64,000 nucleotides of DNA from Apostichopus japonicus (lineage: Eukaryota > Echinodermata > Holothuroidea > Aspidochirotida > Stichopodidae). Each line of letters starts with the position of its first letter. Position 1 is the first letter of the stretch. The position numbers and the translations under genes were made by a program. The DNA is taken from NCBI RefSeq assembly GCF_037975245.1, contig NC_092580.1:14607001-14671000 (forward strand), in the 5' to 3' direction. The notes below the pieces were generated by a model. It did not search any database and was not told the DNA's origin. It saw only the letters and a program-made list of their open reading frames with translations. Shown in pieces: positions 22,796 to 34,806 of the stretch.

Positions 22796-25700
22796 CGATG
22801 AGGGCGTTTGTCGTATGCCGATGAGTACACCTGCATTGTGAGTACAAGGTAACGAGTACAAGTGTAAATGCAAAAACAGAAAACAGGTTTAATAATTAAC
22901 AGTATTAACTTTCAGGTGAGAAGAACAAGAAGCAGGGTTTTTGGTTCGGTAATATTGAAACAAATTTCAAAAGTTGTTCCAGCACAAAGCCATGTTTACT
23001 AGAACAAATTCATTTTGTGTCTCTGTGGAAGCAACCAGTACACAGTTTACAGCAAATTATAAACTACAAATATGGATTGTGCCAAGTCTGTAAGATAAAA
23101 ATAATATGGACAGTTCAGTTAAAGTGCTTTGTGGGGTTGAATCATTCATTTCTTTCATTATTAGTCCACATGTTTTTAAGGAAATTTTATTTTATTATTA
23201 TGGATGTCACATGGGGATGGGGGGGGGGGGTTAGAGAAGTTTGTGCTTTATTTTCTCAACTGTACATCTGGTTTAGAATGGACACAGGACCAAATTTTAC
23301 ATCTACATTTTTGTAGGTGATAATATACAGGGAATAAAGATTTTGAAGGGTTACAAGATATTCATGTGTTCATTTAGGTGGATTTAGGGGAACTTAACAA
23401 TAATTCTATGTATTAAACTTCTGGGCTAGATATTTATACGAACAAATTTGGTGCAAGTTATTAACAACATTTTTAAATTTTGGGGGTTTCAAATTGTTCT
23501 TGTTATTCTTATCATTGAGGCTTCATTCCTTTTCATAAATATTAATAATTTTACCATAACTCATAAAAAGTGGATTTACAACTCATAAATTATATACCAA
23601 GATATGAGACAAAAATTTAAGAAAAAAGCACATGTTATAAGTTAAAATCCTTTATTATTTTCACATATCCGTAAAATCATAACATGCAACTCATTAAGCT
23701 TGCACATTCAATTAAGAAACAAAACTGAAATTCTCGTAATTTTTGTCATGCAATAATTAGTATCCCCGGATATTCTGTGGAATAGCAATAAGAGGCCAAA
23801 ATATTCTTCTCAAAAGCTGTCCACTTTTGAAAAATCAACAGAGTGTTATACCTATTATTCTTGTCTCTGATGGGACATGGTATTCATTTACTGTGCAACA
23901 TGATTAGTTAGCACGTAGGATGTAAGTATCGTGCAGATGGTTTTTGAATCTTTTTGTGAATTTGGAGGACAACTTGTGGTGTGGATGGGACATACTAGGA
24001 GAGTAACTATGGTGTAAGACAGTTTGTGAGCCATCCTGTAAATTTGAGGTCCACTGTTCAACATTAATAAAAGTGACCTTATTGCATAGGAAACCAGTTT
24101 GATATTCTCTAAGTAATTATGTAGAGACACATTTTAAAAACTCTAAAAACTTGAATATAAAAAGCAGCAAGACAAAGATACTTCATTAGCCGTATTTATC
24201 AATGGCAGTATTGGTTCTGCATCTAACTTATATTTCTTAAAATTAGTCCCGTAATGGAGAAATCGCAATTGATGATGGACAGGGCTTGATAACAAATAGA
24301 AACAGTGGATTTTGAAATAACGTTTGATTGCAGTATATATATTCCAGTCCTATTACTGTCTGTTTTTATTTATTTACTTCATGGACATAAGAACTGGCAA
24401 GTGAAATCATTTCATGTTTCACTTCATGATTAGAGTTTTTCTTGTATTGATGTATTTATCAAAGACTTACAATTATGAAGTATCAAGTAATATCACAAGT
24501 TTGGTTTCTTTAGCCATTTTTACAAGTGAAAACTCTTTTTACAGGATATCATAATGTTGATAATTTTCAAAGTTATTTTATATTCTAGAAGAAGTGTTGC
24601 TTTGAGGTATTGTTTTAAAGACCTTTAAATCCCTTCACTTTATAAGGAGCACTTATTTAGCCTTTGGTTTGAACAGATGATTGGCCAGTCGTTTCAATCT
24701 GCAGTTTAGTGGAAGATTGTGAAATAACAGATAGTCTAGATGTTGTTAATGTTTAGACATTTGAAAGACAGTAAAAGTTATTTTTAAAGTTTAGAAGAGT
24801 TGCTATTATGTTTTAAGAAATTTTAATCCCTATTATGTGCAAGAGAAACAAGTTTTAATCTTTTAATTGAATAGACAACTGGCCAGTCTTTGCAACCTAG
24901 AGTGGCAGATAACTAATTAATCAAGAGTAAAATTGTACCTTGCCATCATGCCTCATATTTTATTGAGGCTGTGGCGAAAAAATGGATTCCATAGAACTTC
25001 ATTAATTCTCTCACCATTATGGTGTATGCAGTAGGCAGTTGTGGTTGCCATTATAAGCATGACAAGGTTTGTTTTGACCTCATCAAGATTATGTCAAGCC
25101 TTACGGGTAAATTTTTCTTCTGATTTTTTTTTTTAACCTGTTCCTTTCTTTTCCTGTCTGCCTCTGAAGAAGGTCCTGCTATCAACATCAGGCCCTCTGA
25201 CTTCATACACTTGCCTATAAATACTTTTTTACTGTACATAAGCAGTTTTGCTCCTGTATTTTTTTCCCCAAGTAAAAATAACAAAGCACAATTAACTTAC
25301 ATTATTTACATGTGGGCATTCATTCATTCATGCACAAATCTTCTTGTCGTCTTTCTTGTGTGACTTTGGAATGTCACTTCATGATAATTAAAATAGCCTA
25401 CAGATTCAGATAATGCCATAGATTTGGACAAATTGATCAAAAGAGAGTAACAAAAACAGAGTACTGAGTTGACTGTTCTTAAGTAACCTTTATCTGTGGT
25501 TTGATGATGTAATTTAATTCCGAGGCGTAGTACCAGCAATACTCCTCAACTTGAGCTTTCAGATGGTTGCCTTAGTCATACAGGACTTATATGGTCGTTG
25601 CAATAAAATGTATGTATTGGGCCGGGGGGGGGGGGGAGGGGGAGGGTAGTGAGGGCAATCATTCAAGCAGGATGATGGTATGATACTTTTGTCCAAAATG

Positions 25701-26100
25701 TCCATATTAATAACAAGGTAATGTTTGTGCCTTTGAACTATGCTAAGGCTACACTATAGTCAATAAATATGTCTGCACGATTATCACATGTATTTTTAGT
25801 TTTGTTTTTGTTTTGTGTTGGTTTATTTTCACATCGTCTTATCTGTGAATTTGCTTTCTGCTCTGGGGTAGGTTGAGTAAATGGGTAACAATTTGTGATA
25901 CCGATTACCCACTCTGAATTAAGCTGTGATCTTCCAGTAAAAGAATCATTTTGAGAGTACTTTTTTTTTTGCTTTATTCAATGCTCCCCACTATGGGAAA
26001 TATGAAGATTGAAACTTGAATAGTTCAGCTGGGTAGGGAAGGGGGGGGGGGGTGTTAGACCAAAATTTCTCAAACAGTAATAAACAAAGTAAAAACAAGG
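22796..26100. other. ASB 3' UTR and intergenic sequence
   Basis: AT-rich, with no supportable exon. An AATAAA at 23333-23338 is a possible polyadenylation signal for the ASB gene. Poly-G runs lie near 23220, at 25624-25636 and at 26041-26052. Reading frames of up to 80 codons look random. Confidence 0.55.
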
Positions 26101-26109
26101 AAATATCTC

Positions 26110-26500
26110 AAATTCTACCGCTTCACTCGATAAACTCTATTTATCACTCGATGAACCTGATGTATCACTCAATAAACCCAGTTTATCACTCTAGAAAACC
26201 CGGTTTATCACAACCAAAAACCTGGTTTATCAAAATTAGTTGGTACTTATCGGTCAAAAATCCGAGTTTGTCAGTGGTAAACCGGGTTTACAAATTAACT
26301 GGCTCTATGTGTCTAATATCAAGAGTTATCAGTTTAAACCTGTTTTGTCGAGTGATAAACCCGGTTTTTATCGAGTGATAAACCAGGGCGATGAGGGATA
26401 AACACGGTTTATTATATGATAATCCATGTTTATCAACGACTAGACTTGGATGGTTGAAATAACTGGGTATAACGGTTGGTAAACTTGGTTTATCGGTTTC
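26110..26500. repeat. Degenerate palindromic repeat field downstream of the GPCR
   Basis: About ten imperfect units built on the palindrome GATAAACCCGGTTTATC are spread over some 390 bp. They are often joined by TCACTCGA or its complement TCGAGTGA (near 26128, 26144, 26350 and 26371). Examples are AAACCCGGTTTATCA near 26196, ACCTGGTTTATC near 26220, GTAAACCGGGTTTAC near 26277 and GATAAACCCGGTTTTTATCG near 26353. The 108-codon frame across it only reflects the repeat. The field ends about 190 bp from the GPCR stop codon and may form hairpins if transcribed. Confidence 0.7.
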
Positions 26501-26691
26501 TTGGCTACCAAATAAACTACCTTTAAAGCTTATGTTTGCTTCTTGAAGTCGAAATACAACAGTCCTAATTTAATTGGATATTCCCCAGGTCTGTCACTGA
26601 TAGGGTTTATCGGTAGGTAAATCAAACCGGAGCTACGAAAGAAGTCAGCCTTCCTCCATCGAAACTGCTACATCCATTCTCAGGGTCTCAA

Positions 26692-28047
26692 CTAATCAGT
26701 CGTTTTATTACCTGTCGTATTATCGCGTCTTCGAAAGAAACTCGAACAGAGCAAGAGCTTCGCGTGGCGTCTAATGCGTTTATTAGTTAGTATGTACAGA
26801 AAAGGATTTATCGATGCTTTTGCAAACAAAAGGGCTTCAACTGCATATAAAATTCCTTCTAACCCATTATAATTGTATCCTCGGAGATCTGCGATTACTA
26901 ATACAATCCAAAATGGCAGCCAACAAATCACAAATATCACAACAATCAGGAAAAGTTGTCTCCCTGCTTTTGCTAGTTTTCTCGCTCGAATCCTCGGATT
27001 TTCGGTGCTTTGAAAAGAATTTCCTTGCCAACTAGCAATCGACTTAGGCTTACTGTCTGTTTGAATGTGGCTTCTACTCGGATCCTGTGAATTTACAAAG
27101 GCATTGTTTTTACTTAGATGATTCAAAGTAGTTGAAACTGAAATTGCTCTAACATTATTACTTAATTTGCTTGTATTTTCCCGACCTGTAGAACGTTTCC
27201 CGTCAAATATGTTATTGCTTGTAGTAGGCCCATTTGGCAAGTTTATGACCTCACAATCTTTTAAACTTCCATGCATAACGTTTCCCGCCAAACTGGATGT
27301 AGTCTGCTCGTCGTCTTCCGTGGGTACACAGGTGGTGGTATCCCCTGTATGATTGCGGGAGTTACGATTTCGTTTGAACTTATCCAATTTGCGTTTGAGT
27401 TTAACAAACACTACCAAGTTTGATATAACTAGAGTAATGAACGGCAAGACACAATTGACTATTATTGTGACAAAACCGATTACTGTGCCAAGAAGATGTT
27501 CAGCGCAACGCGTAGAATAAAACTTTGCAGTATTGTACAGTACAAAATCGGATAGTACTAGAATGATGCTTAGCAACCACGTAATAATCGAATATAGCAA
27601 AGTCTTCTTCCTGTATTTATGTATTGAATATTTTATGGGTTCATTCACCAACCGAAAACGGTCCAAAGTCAACTGGATAGTAATTAAAATATTCATATAG
27701 TGTAAAACAAAGGTACAATAATAGTTAATGGTAAATATTGTACGGATTGGCGCCACTGTCACCATTTGAAGTATGAAGATTGGAACGGCGTAACATCCAA
27801 TCAAAATATCCACAACTGCGCGATTGAATATCAGAATATTGAAAGAGGATTTGTGGATTTCACGACTGGTGCAAAATACCAGTAAGATAAAAAGATTCCC
27901 TACGACAGCAGTAAATCCAATCAGTACAAATAGCGTGATGAATGCGATTCGAACGAAAGGCGAAAATACCAAAGAATAATTTGTAGAAATCAGTAAACTG
28001 ACTCTAACACAATCAATGTCCATGGAACGGTTATCAGTCGCATTCAT
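26692..28047 (-). CDS. Rhodopsin-class (class A) orphan GPCR, intronless
   Basis: One 451-codon frame with seven hydrophobic segments. The N-terminus has N-glycosylation sequons at N2, N6 and N23. Class A landmarks: GNLFIL in TM1 (N51), D80 in TM2, C111 at the start of TM3, W157 in TM4, C181 in loop 2, P202 in TM5, CWLPFW (375-380) in TM6 and NPFLY (414-418) in TM7. The third cytoplasmic loop is long (about residues 216-360), as in muscarinic and histamine receptors. Two departures are clear: the DRY motif is DRF (129-131), and the aminergic ligand aspartate position in TM3 (C111+7) is Met118, which argues against a classical amine ligand. An intronless gene suggests a lineage expansion or retrocopy. 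Ligand and subfamily are not assignable. Confidence 0.93.
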   Translation of the reverse strand: MNATDNRSMDIDCVRVSLLISTNYSLVFSPFVRIAFITLFVLIGFTAVVGNLFILLVFCTSREIHKSSFNILIFNRAVVDILIGCYAVPIFILQMVTVAPIRTIFTINYYCTFVLHYMNILITIQLTLDRFRLVNEPIKYSIHKYRKKTLLYSIITWLLSIILVLSDFVLYNTAKFYSTRCAEHLLGTVIGFVTIIVNCVLPFITLVISNLVVFVKLKRKLDKFKRNRNSRNHTGDTTTCVPTEDDEQTTSSLAGNVMHGSLKDCEVINLPNGPTTSNNIFDGKRSTGRENTSKLSNNVRAISVSTTLNHLSKNNAFVNSQDPSRSHIQTDSKPKSIASWQGNSFQSTENPRIRARKLAKAGRQLFLIVVIFVICWLPFWIVLVIADLRGYNYNGLEGILYAVEALLFAKASINPFLYILTNKRIRRHAKLLLCSSFFRRRDNTTGNKTTD

Positions 28048-31000
28048 GTTGGCAAATTGTTAAGAGAACGTATACTGAATTTCTAAATTAGATGCGATAG
28101 ATATACTAAGACGAAACTTTAAATTTCAATGTAGCCAACAACTGCAAAAGCTCAGCAGTAACCAATCGAATAAATGGACATCATTTGTGATTTATTGATG
28201 AGTTCGTATTGTAAATACACACCATATAAACAAACTCGTGCTTTGAAATCAATATAATTAAATCGCATAACCGAAACATGGACATCTCTATATAGTCATT
28301 TGAAATGAAAAATATAAATACAAAAATACGAATAATCGCGTAAACTTGACTTTTCGACGTATATAGATGTATAGCGTATATACTCCTTTTCTCATCCATT
28401 GCATAGAGCAGAGGTACTCTACACTGATTTAAATTGAATAGGTAATGTCCCTTTTTATATCGCAAAAAAAAACAATAATGGTTTCGTTATAAAGCGCATA
28501 ATTAGCAAACTACATTTTCAATGGAATATGTTTTATCTTCATCTTGAAAGGCTTCTATCGATTTTGTACACATTCATATGTATGATGCTGTCGTAAAATC
28601 GTGCTTAATTTAGAAACCATATTGTGAAGCAGATCATAAGGAAATCGACAAAGCCTATACGCCTTTCTCTCCCTCTTACTCTCGCTCTCTCCAACTCTCC
28701 CTCCACGTCTATTTCTGTCTCTCTTTGTGTTATAATAGCTTAATATGGATGCTAGATGACAAGTCCATTAAGACACAAAAGGATACTTAGTGAATACATT
28801 CATGCAAAACCATAAACCTTCGGTTAAAATTCTCTATATAGCCTAGAGCCTGAAAGGAAAGAAACTATACATTAGGATCTTTTTCACTGTTCTGGATCGA
28901 TTGTCACATATGTTTCTTCCGGATATTGTGCAAATTGAAAGATTTTTAGAGATATTCTCTAACTTTTACATATTTATCTGCACAGGTTTTTTGCATTAGA
29001 TAAGCAGTTTGCTAACAGTTTTTCTACTCTCTCAGATTGAAAGATGTAGGAGGAATTGGGTTATTTTTGTGCAAAAAACTTACATATCTTTTTCGAACAA
29101 ATTGTTCAGTCAAAATGTTGAGTGAATCAATGCACTGTTTTCAAACCAATATTATATACGTTCTGAAAATCATTGTGAAGGCGCGTTGAGCAGTTGTAAT
29201 CATGTTTTTGCAAAGATGCCTCTCAAATAAAAGCTTTCGTGCAAAAACAAAAGTATTATGTAAATGGTAAAGCTCTTGTTTGATAAGATCTTTGGGATGT
29301 GATGCTGCACACGTATTTCGAAATATAGTTTAGAACAAGTTTATACCGTTCGGGTGGATACAATGTTCTTACTTATTATAGTATAATGCTCAGAACATCA
29401 TGTCTGTAGCAAGAAAATGTTTACTTTCACCAGAAAAAAAGAGAGAGAAGAATATAAAGCAAAGCGAAGTTAAGAGATTTTATCTCTCATTATTACGTAT
29501 TATAAAACAACATTCTGCATGACGTACCATGAAATCCTCTCAAAATGATGGAACTATTTTGCAATGAGGGAAGAGGTCGATGTAACTGGCAACCCTATCT
29601 TGTTACCTTTGCTTCTCCTTTAAAAGGAAGAGTTCAGGCGGAATTTATAAGTCTTGATATGTTAGAATGCAAAGGGCAAAAAAAAAGAAAATTTTAAGTA
29701 CAAGCGATTATTCATAACTACGCCGGTTTTGAACATATATTCACTTTTAAATATGCTCACTTTCTATATAGCTATAGACTAAACTGATGACGTCATCAAC
29801 TCCCCCATTGCTGGTATAATGTTAACGTTTATACATTGTTTTACATATTTTAATGACTCAGTCAAAACACATTCTTTTAACTGTATAAAAATGCATCGCT
29901 GGATAATAATCAATACCGTTTGTCTTTGGCAAATTTGCATATTATACAGAACTGTTATAAACATGTCAAATTGAGGCCATAAATGTCATGTTTTGCCCTT
30001 GTGTGTCCTTTTTTAGGGGGGGGGCTGGGGGATGGGTGGGGGAGAGGATATATAACCTATGAGGAGCTGGTTTGTGTACTAAAATATACAGTCCAGTCAC
30101 ATTGATTAATCACAGCTTTTTAAAGGGTCATTTCTCAAAATATAATATGTTTTATAGAAATTCAACCTGGATTATATCAATAGATTTACATGGTCTGCAA
30201 CATAATTTTCAAAATCAAATATTTGTGCGTAAAGTCATCCTTTTAAATGTCATAACCGTTGCTCGATTGCTCAGAGTCTGGAGAAGCTTTGTCCTACCGT
30301 CTTTTTAAACCGACTTCACTATACGATAGCCTAGCCTATAACTTTATATGTAGGAATTAAAGAGGAGAGGCAGGGGAAGAAAGGGGGGAATGGGTATGGG
30401 AGGAGGATGGTAGGGTGGCTATCATGATCATTAACAGCCATTGCAATTATGCATGGTTATAAGTCATGGCATAATGTTAGACAAGACAAATAAGTTGATA
30501 GAGTTTGCGCAGAACAATGCGAGCACAAATAGCATGAGCCAAAGTTATAGGATACATGAGTTTGGCTATATATACTTAACACATTAACCTGCTTAAAGAC
30601 CTTTTCTCATACAATATTTTTTGAAGATCTGCATTAAATTGACGTATGTGTCGCATTCACTCATCTCTACCATGTTCAATCCGATTCCCATATATCTCAT
30701 TTCGTTTATGTTTTTCTCTATTCGTTTTTCCAGTTTAGACATTTTTTCTCAGAGGTCTATAATATACGTTTTGTCAATTGGCTTAGTAGGAAATATATAA
30801 GTAGAAAATCATATTCATGACATTTAAGAGACACTTGAACAAAAAGTAGCCGACGCAGAAGACTAATATCTTTAAGTGCATTTGAAAGTGTTTATTAATT
30901 CATTGCGCCTTACATGCAAATCTTGACCCTAAAAATGTCAAGAAAGATGTAGGCCTAAAATTACAATAACAAATTTTCAATTTTGTGTTATATAGCTGTT

Positions 31001-31990
31001 CTTTTGGTTGATAGTCTTGTAGCAAGGCCAGCTCCTTTTAACACGACTTCACAAGAATGGAGAAAATGCTTTGCAATACATTATGAACGAAATACTAACA
31101 TGTTTAGCATATAACCACATGATCTTAAAATGAAGCCACTAAGCTTGTGGTATTCAGTTTCGCGACACAGTCGTTTATTTACATTGAACGGGATTCTAAG
31201 TGACTTTGAGCATTGAGCTAGGGTGCCGCGAGTCTTCGGGGGTTGAGAAAGTGCACAGTGAAACGTATTAATTCATCCAATAATTATGCACACTCTCTCT
31301 AGGAAATGTCCATGAGAAATGTTCTTGTTTATGACGGATTTAGGCCTATGCCGTACAAAGTGTGTAATTATTTTGCTCATGGAATTAATGCACCTTCCGA
31401 CAGGAGATATCCTTACCATTTTTGTGCTAAATTGTGATAGTCGGGTGGTTTATTGACAGCTTTTGAGCGTTTATTTGCCTATTATTCATAAAATGTTGCC
31501 ATAGTTACCAAAATCGGGTTAAGGCACTGTACAATCCTCTTAATGAAATCACTAACCGCCACTTAAAAAGACGTGCAAAGATAATCATAGTCTTGTTGTA
31601 CAGTTAACTACATGCAGGGAGCTGTATCACAGGACGATGACAGTTAGACTATGGGGCATGTGGCCAAAACAGCTTTGTAAATTAATTCTTGCAGTCATCT
31701 CCTGGGGACTACATGAAATGTGGCTTAAAATGTAGGTATTGTGTGTCCTTTCAATATCCCAACAGTTCCCACTCCCAGAAATGGGGCACTTTTGAGTAAA
31801 TCCCGCCTAAAAACAAAACAGTAAAAACAAGAAGTCCTTTAAAAAGGACTGCGTGTCATGCAAGTGAAATATGGTATTACACTGTTTCTTCAGGGATTTG
31901 ACATCATACAATGACCCATATTGTTTTTTAATAAGTAATGATATTGGAATTGGCATCTAATAAGGACGTGCACTCCATGAAGTGTTGAAA
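28048..31990. other. Intergenic sequence without recognisable genes
   Basis: AT-rich DNA. A CT-rich microsatellite lies at about 28665-28730, G-rich runs near 30016-30050, and a G/A-rich patch at 30360-30412. No exon chain, conserved domain or RNA gene could be supported. The GPCR promoter should lie just above 28047. Confidence 0.5.
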
Positions 31991-31994
31991 CGAA

Positions 31995-34806
31995 ACTTCT
32001 ATGATAACGCAATTCGATTGCCACACGGTCACGATCACGAATTTGGAGAAGTATGCGGTCGTCCTTCTTGTCTTTAGCAGCTGCTGCTAGCTTGCCTCCA
32101 TCAGGCTGTTCACAAAGCAACAACTGTTCTTTTCTTTTTCTCCTCTGAGAGTCTGTATATGATTTTTCATAGCGGCAACAGAAGATGCAAATCTTTGGCA
32201 GGATGTGGGAAGGGACAGATGGCTCCTTCGTTACACCCGCAAGAGCTGAGCTAGATCGTAACACCCTCGGGGCTTGTGGTGGACAGTGTTCGACTTATGG
32301 CCAAAAAATTGCATAGCAACCAATTTCGACAATTGCTATACAATATTTTTGTTGCATAGCAGTTCCCCAATATTGAATAGCAGTTTTGAAATTACCACAA
32401 AACGGACCAAATGTTGGCGATCAATGTATTAACTAGAAAATGTTTGTTTATTATTATTATTTATACTAGTGTTGCTACGATAATCGTTTTCAATATCGGT
32501 ATCGGCCGATATTTGCAATATCGGCAGCATATCGGTATCGGTGAAATTTTGCCTAATTGCCGATAACAGCAAACCGATATTGAACTTTTCTTTTTAACAG
32601 CAGAGCTACCTGTACTTATTTATACTTGCAATGATTTGTTAATATGCCCAAGACGATCCATTTCTTTAGCGTCAGTTAAACTCAGATTCATTTTCGATTA
32701 ATATCCATGGAAACCTGACTCTCCGTAACATCTAAAAACACGTCTACGGCGCGCGAATATAACCAATAACCTTCGTGAACCTTGGCCTACACACAGCATT
32801 AGTGCAGCATATATACACTGTACTAACCATTCATTTCCTCAAAGGCCTCCGTGAAAACCTTGAACATGATGATGCATACAGTAACTGCACAGTTCAGCAG
32901 TGTTGGAAAACCTTGTTCAATTTCCCGCGAACACACTGCCGATTTCCCGCCGATGTTCGCCTGCCTAGCACGCGTAACGTGCGAGCATAAAGGCGTGGTG
33001 TCCAGGGGCCCGTCTTAGGGCTATGGTGGGGTCATGGGGTAGAACCCCTCGTGGGGATCCTGGGGGCGAAAGCCCCCCGAAAATTGTCATTTTTTGCGAT
33101 GTCTGGCGATGAAAAAATTCGCAGTTGAGGATGCAAAATACTGACAACTTTTTTTATTTAAATTGTCACGAAACTGATGAAAATTTTTAAATGACAAGTT
33201 AAAGTAGCTATATTATGTTATAAAATGAAAAGAGATTTAATCTGTCTCTCAATCTTTAAACAGTGCAACTTACAAAACTTCCGATATTATGAAACAAACA
33301 ACGTTCAGCAAAGCCCCGTTTCTAGACTGCCTAACAATGAATAGCGTGCACTATGCGTACATTTTTGCAACTGCAGTGTTTAACCCTATACCCAACTACT
33401 GTACCACGGTACATGTGCTGCGAATTTGCACAGGTACCTTCCCAACAACTGTGAGCTCATCCCCTGTGTAACACCTGTTTGTTAACATTTTTTTGGCACG
33501 TTGCCAGGGAACCTTTTAGTTACGTGAGATCCGTTACCGCCGAGGTGGTTAGGCTATTTGCTTTACACTTAACTATGGCAGGATATTATTTTTTCAGGTT
33601 TTTTTTCGCTACACGGTCAAGTGAATAAGTTGTACATTGAGTATAAACTCAATAAATTATAACTTCTACATTGTGATCGACAGTTCGTAAGTTAAGGTTT
33701 GAGTGTTTGCTCCCAAATCTGACTAGGAATTTGTATCGCACAAATCGGCACAATGTGCGATGCTGATTTGGAAACGTCTCGCAAGTTTGTCGTTTTGGAT
33801 CGCATTTTGCGATGCGATACCGGAAAAATCGAACACTGGTGGTGGACGTGTTGCTTCATCACCAGTATCAATACTTGAAGTTGAAGGCTCCAATTCTGTA
33901 AAGGCACAAAAGAAAGAAAGAAAAATATGTGTGAATTTTCGTTTTGTATTCTGTGTACAGGAAGATGATGGATATTTCAATGTAGCAATGAAAATAATAA
34001 AAATATTTACACCAAAACATCTGAAAAATTGGGCATAGCTCTGCCATGCATGATCATGCATTGGCTTTATATAATTTATGCAACATGATTTTTATGACCC
34101 AATATAAGGATCTAACCTAACAATATTTTACACCAAAACACATAAAGAAGTGGGATATATTGATCTGCTAATTTATATTGGGTCATTATGACAGTATTTT
34201 TTTTTTAATTTAATGACATTAGCATTGCCATAGGCTAGCATGCACCACCAATCCAACACAGTTGAACACACCATACAGCCAGTGCATTTCACCCTAGCCT
34301 AAGTGTGAGCAGTGAGTGAGTGAGTGAAAATTCTCCGTAAATGTCCATGTTTATATGACAAAAATAAAGAACCTACCTGATGTATGACTTGATTTGGCAG
34401 CTATTAGTTGCTTCTCTTTGCTTATTTTTCCTCTCTTCTGCTTCGATGAGTCGGTAAAATACCGATAACAAGTGTTATGACATCCACCAAATTCTGGAAT
34501 TGGCAAGCTTAACACACACGGGAACCACACACACGTACTCCTATGCTCTCGCAAAAAAGCTGTTGCTATATCGGCTTGATTTCCGACCAAATCCTTCCAA
34601 ATGTCCACACTTTTCAAGAATGTGGTCCACCTTGCTGTTGTAAAAGGTTTAATATCTTCTAAAACATCAGCCCAGTGAGCAAAACACCTGTTTTTGGACG
34701 AATTCAGCGACTTTCCCGCATTGCAATCCATGTTTATGTCATGTTTTGCGGCAAGCGAAGCGTCTGTGTGTACCAGCTGAGACGTAAAATAGCCGTACCG
34801 AAGCAC
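31995..34806 (-). pseudogene. Uncharacterised Cys/His-motif gene split by a hAT element
   Basis: Exon 1 (34806-34377; the Met at 34731 is an alternative start) encodes HWADVLEDIKPFTTARWTTF and later FGGCHNTCYRYFTD. A GT donor after 34377 joins in phase to an acceptor at 33895. Exon 2 begins ELEPSTSSIDTG and is broken at 33839-33846 by the element 32284-33838. The frame resumes at 32283 through PKICIFCCRYEK and DDRILLQIRDRDRVAIELRY to HRS, near 31995. The H/C pattern, CxxC and RYHRS resemble a family of uncharacterised, multi-copy proteins I recall from marine invertebrate genomes, where YHxxCYxxYT normally follows. That end is missing here: the frame after YHRS is unrelated, or a donor lies at AGAA/GTTTCG. 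Function is unknown. It is probably a dead copy of a repeated gene family. Confidence 0.65.
32284..33838. mobile_element. hAT-like non-autonomous transposon, 1555 bp
   Basis: Termini read CAGTGTTCGACTTATGG on the left and, reversed, CAGTGTTCGATTTTTCC on the right. A perfect 8-bp target duplication GTGGTGGA lies at 32276-32283 and 33839-33846. These are hAT hallmarks. Inside are clustered ATATCGGTATCGG repeats (about 32490-32580), a GGGGGC-GAAA-GCCCCC hairpin (33062-33077) and a segment at about 33400-33600 shared with the element at 55484-56835. No transposase was found. It sits inside the coding frame of the gene at 31995-34806. Confidence 0.9.

Noticed and set aside
26052-26378. 108-codon ORF on the plus strand
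   Set aside because: Its HSIN/YHS pattern is simply the translation of the palindromic repeat field.
26110-26500. CRISPR-like array
   Set aside because: Units and spacings are irregular and degenerate, spacers are not unique, and the context is animal DNA.
31890-32264. Independent 124-codon gene
   Set aside because: Its start is a GTG in the middle of a longer frame that continues across the hAT insertion; it is the 3' half of the broken gene.
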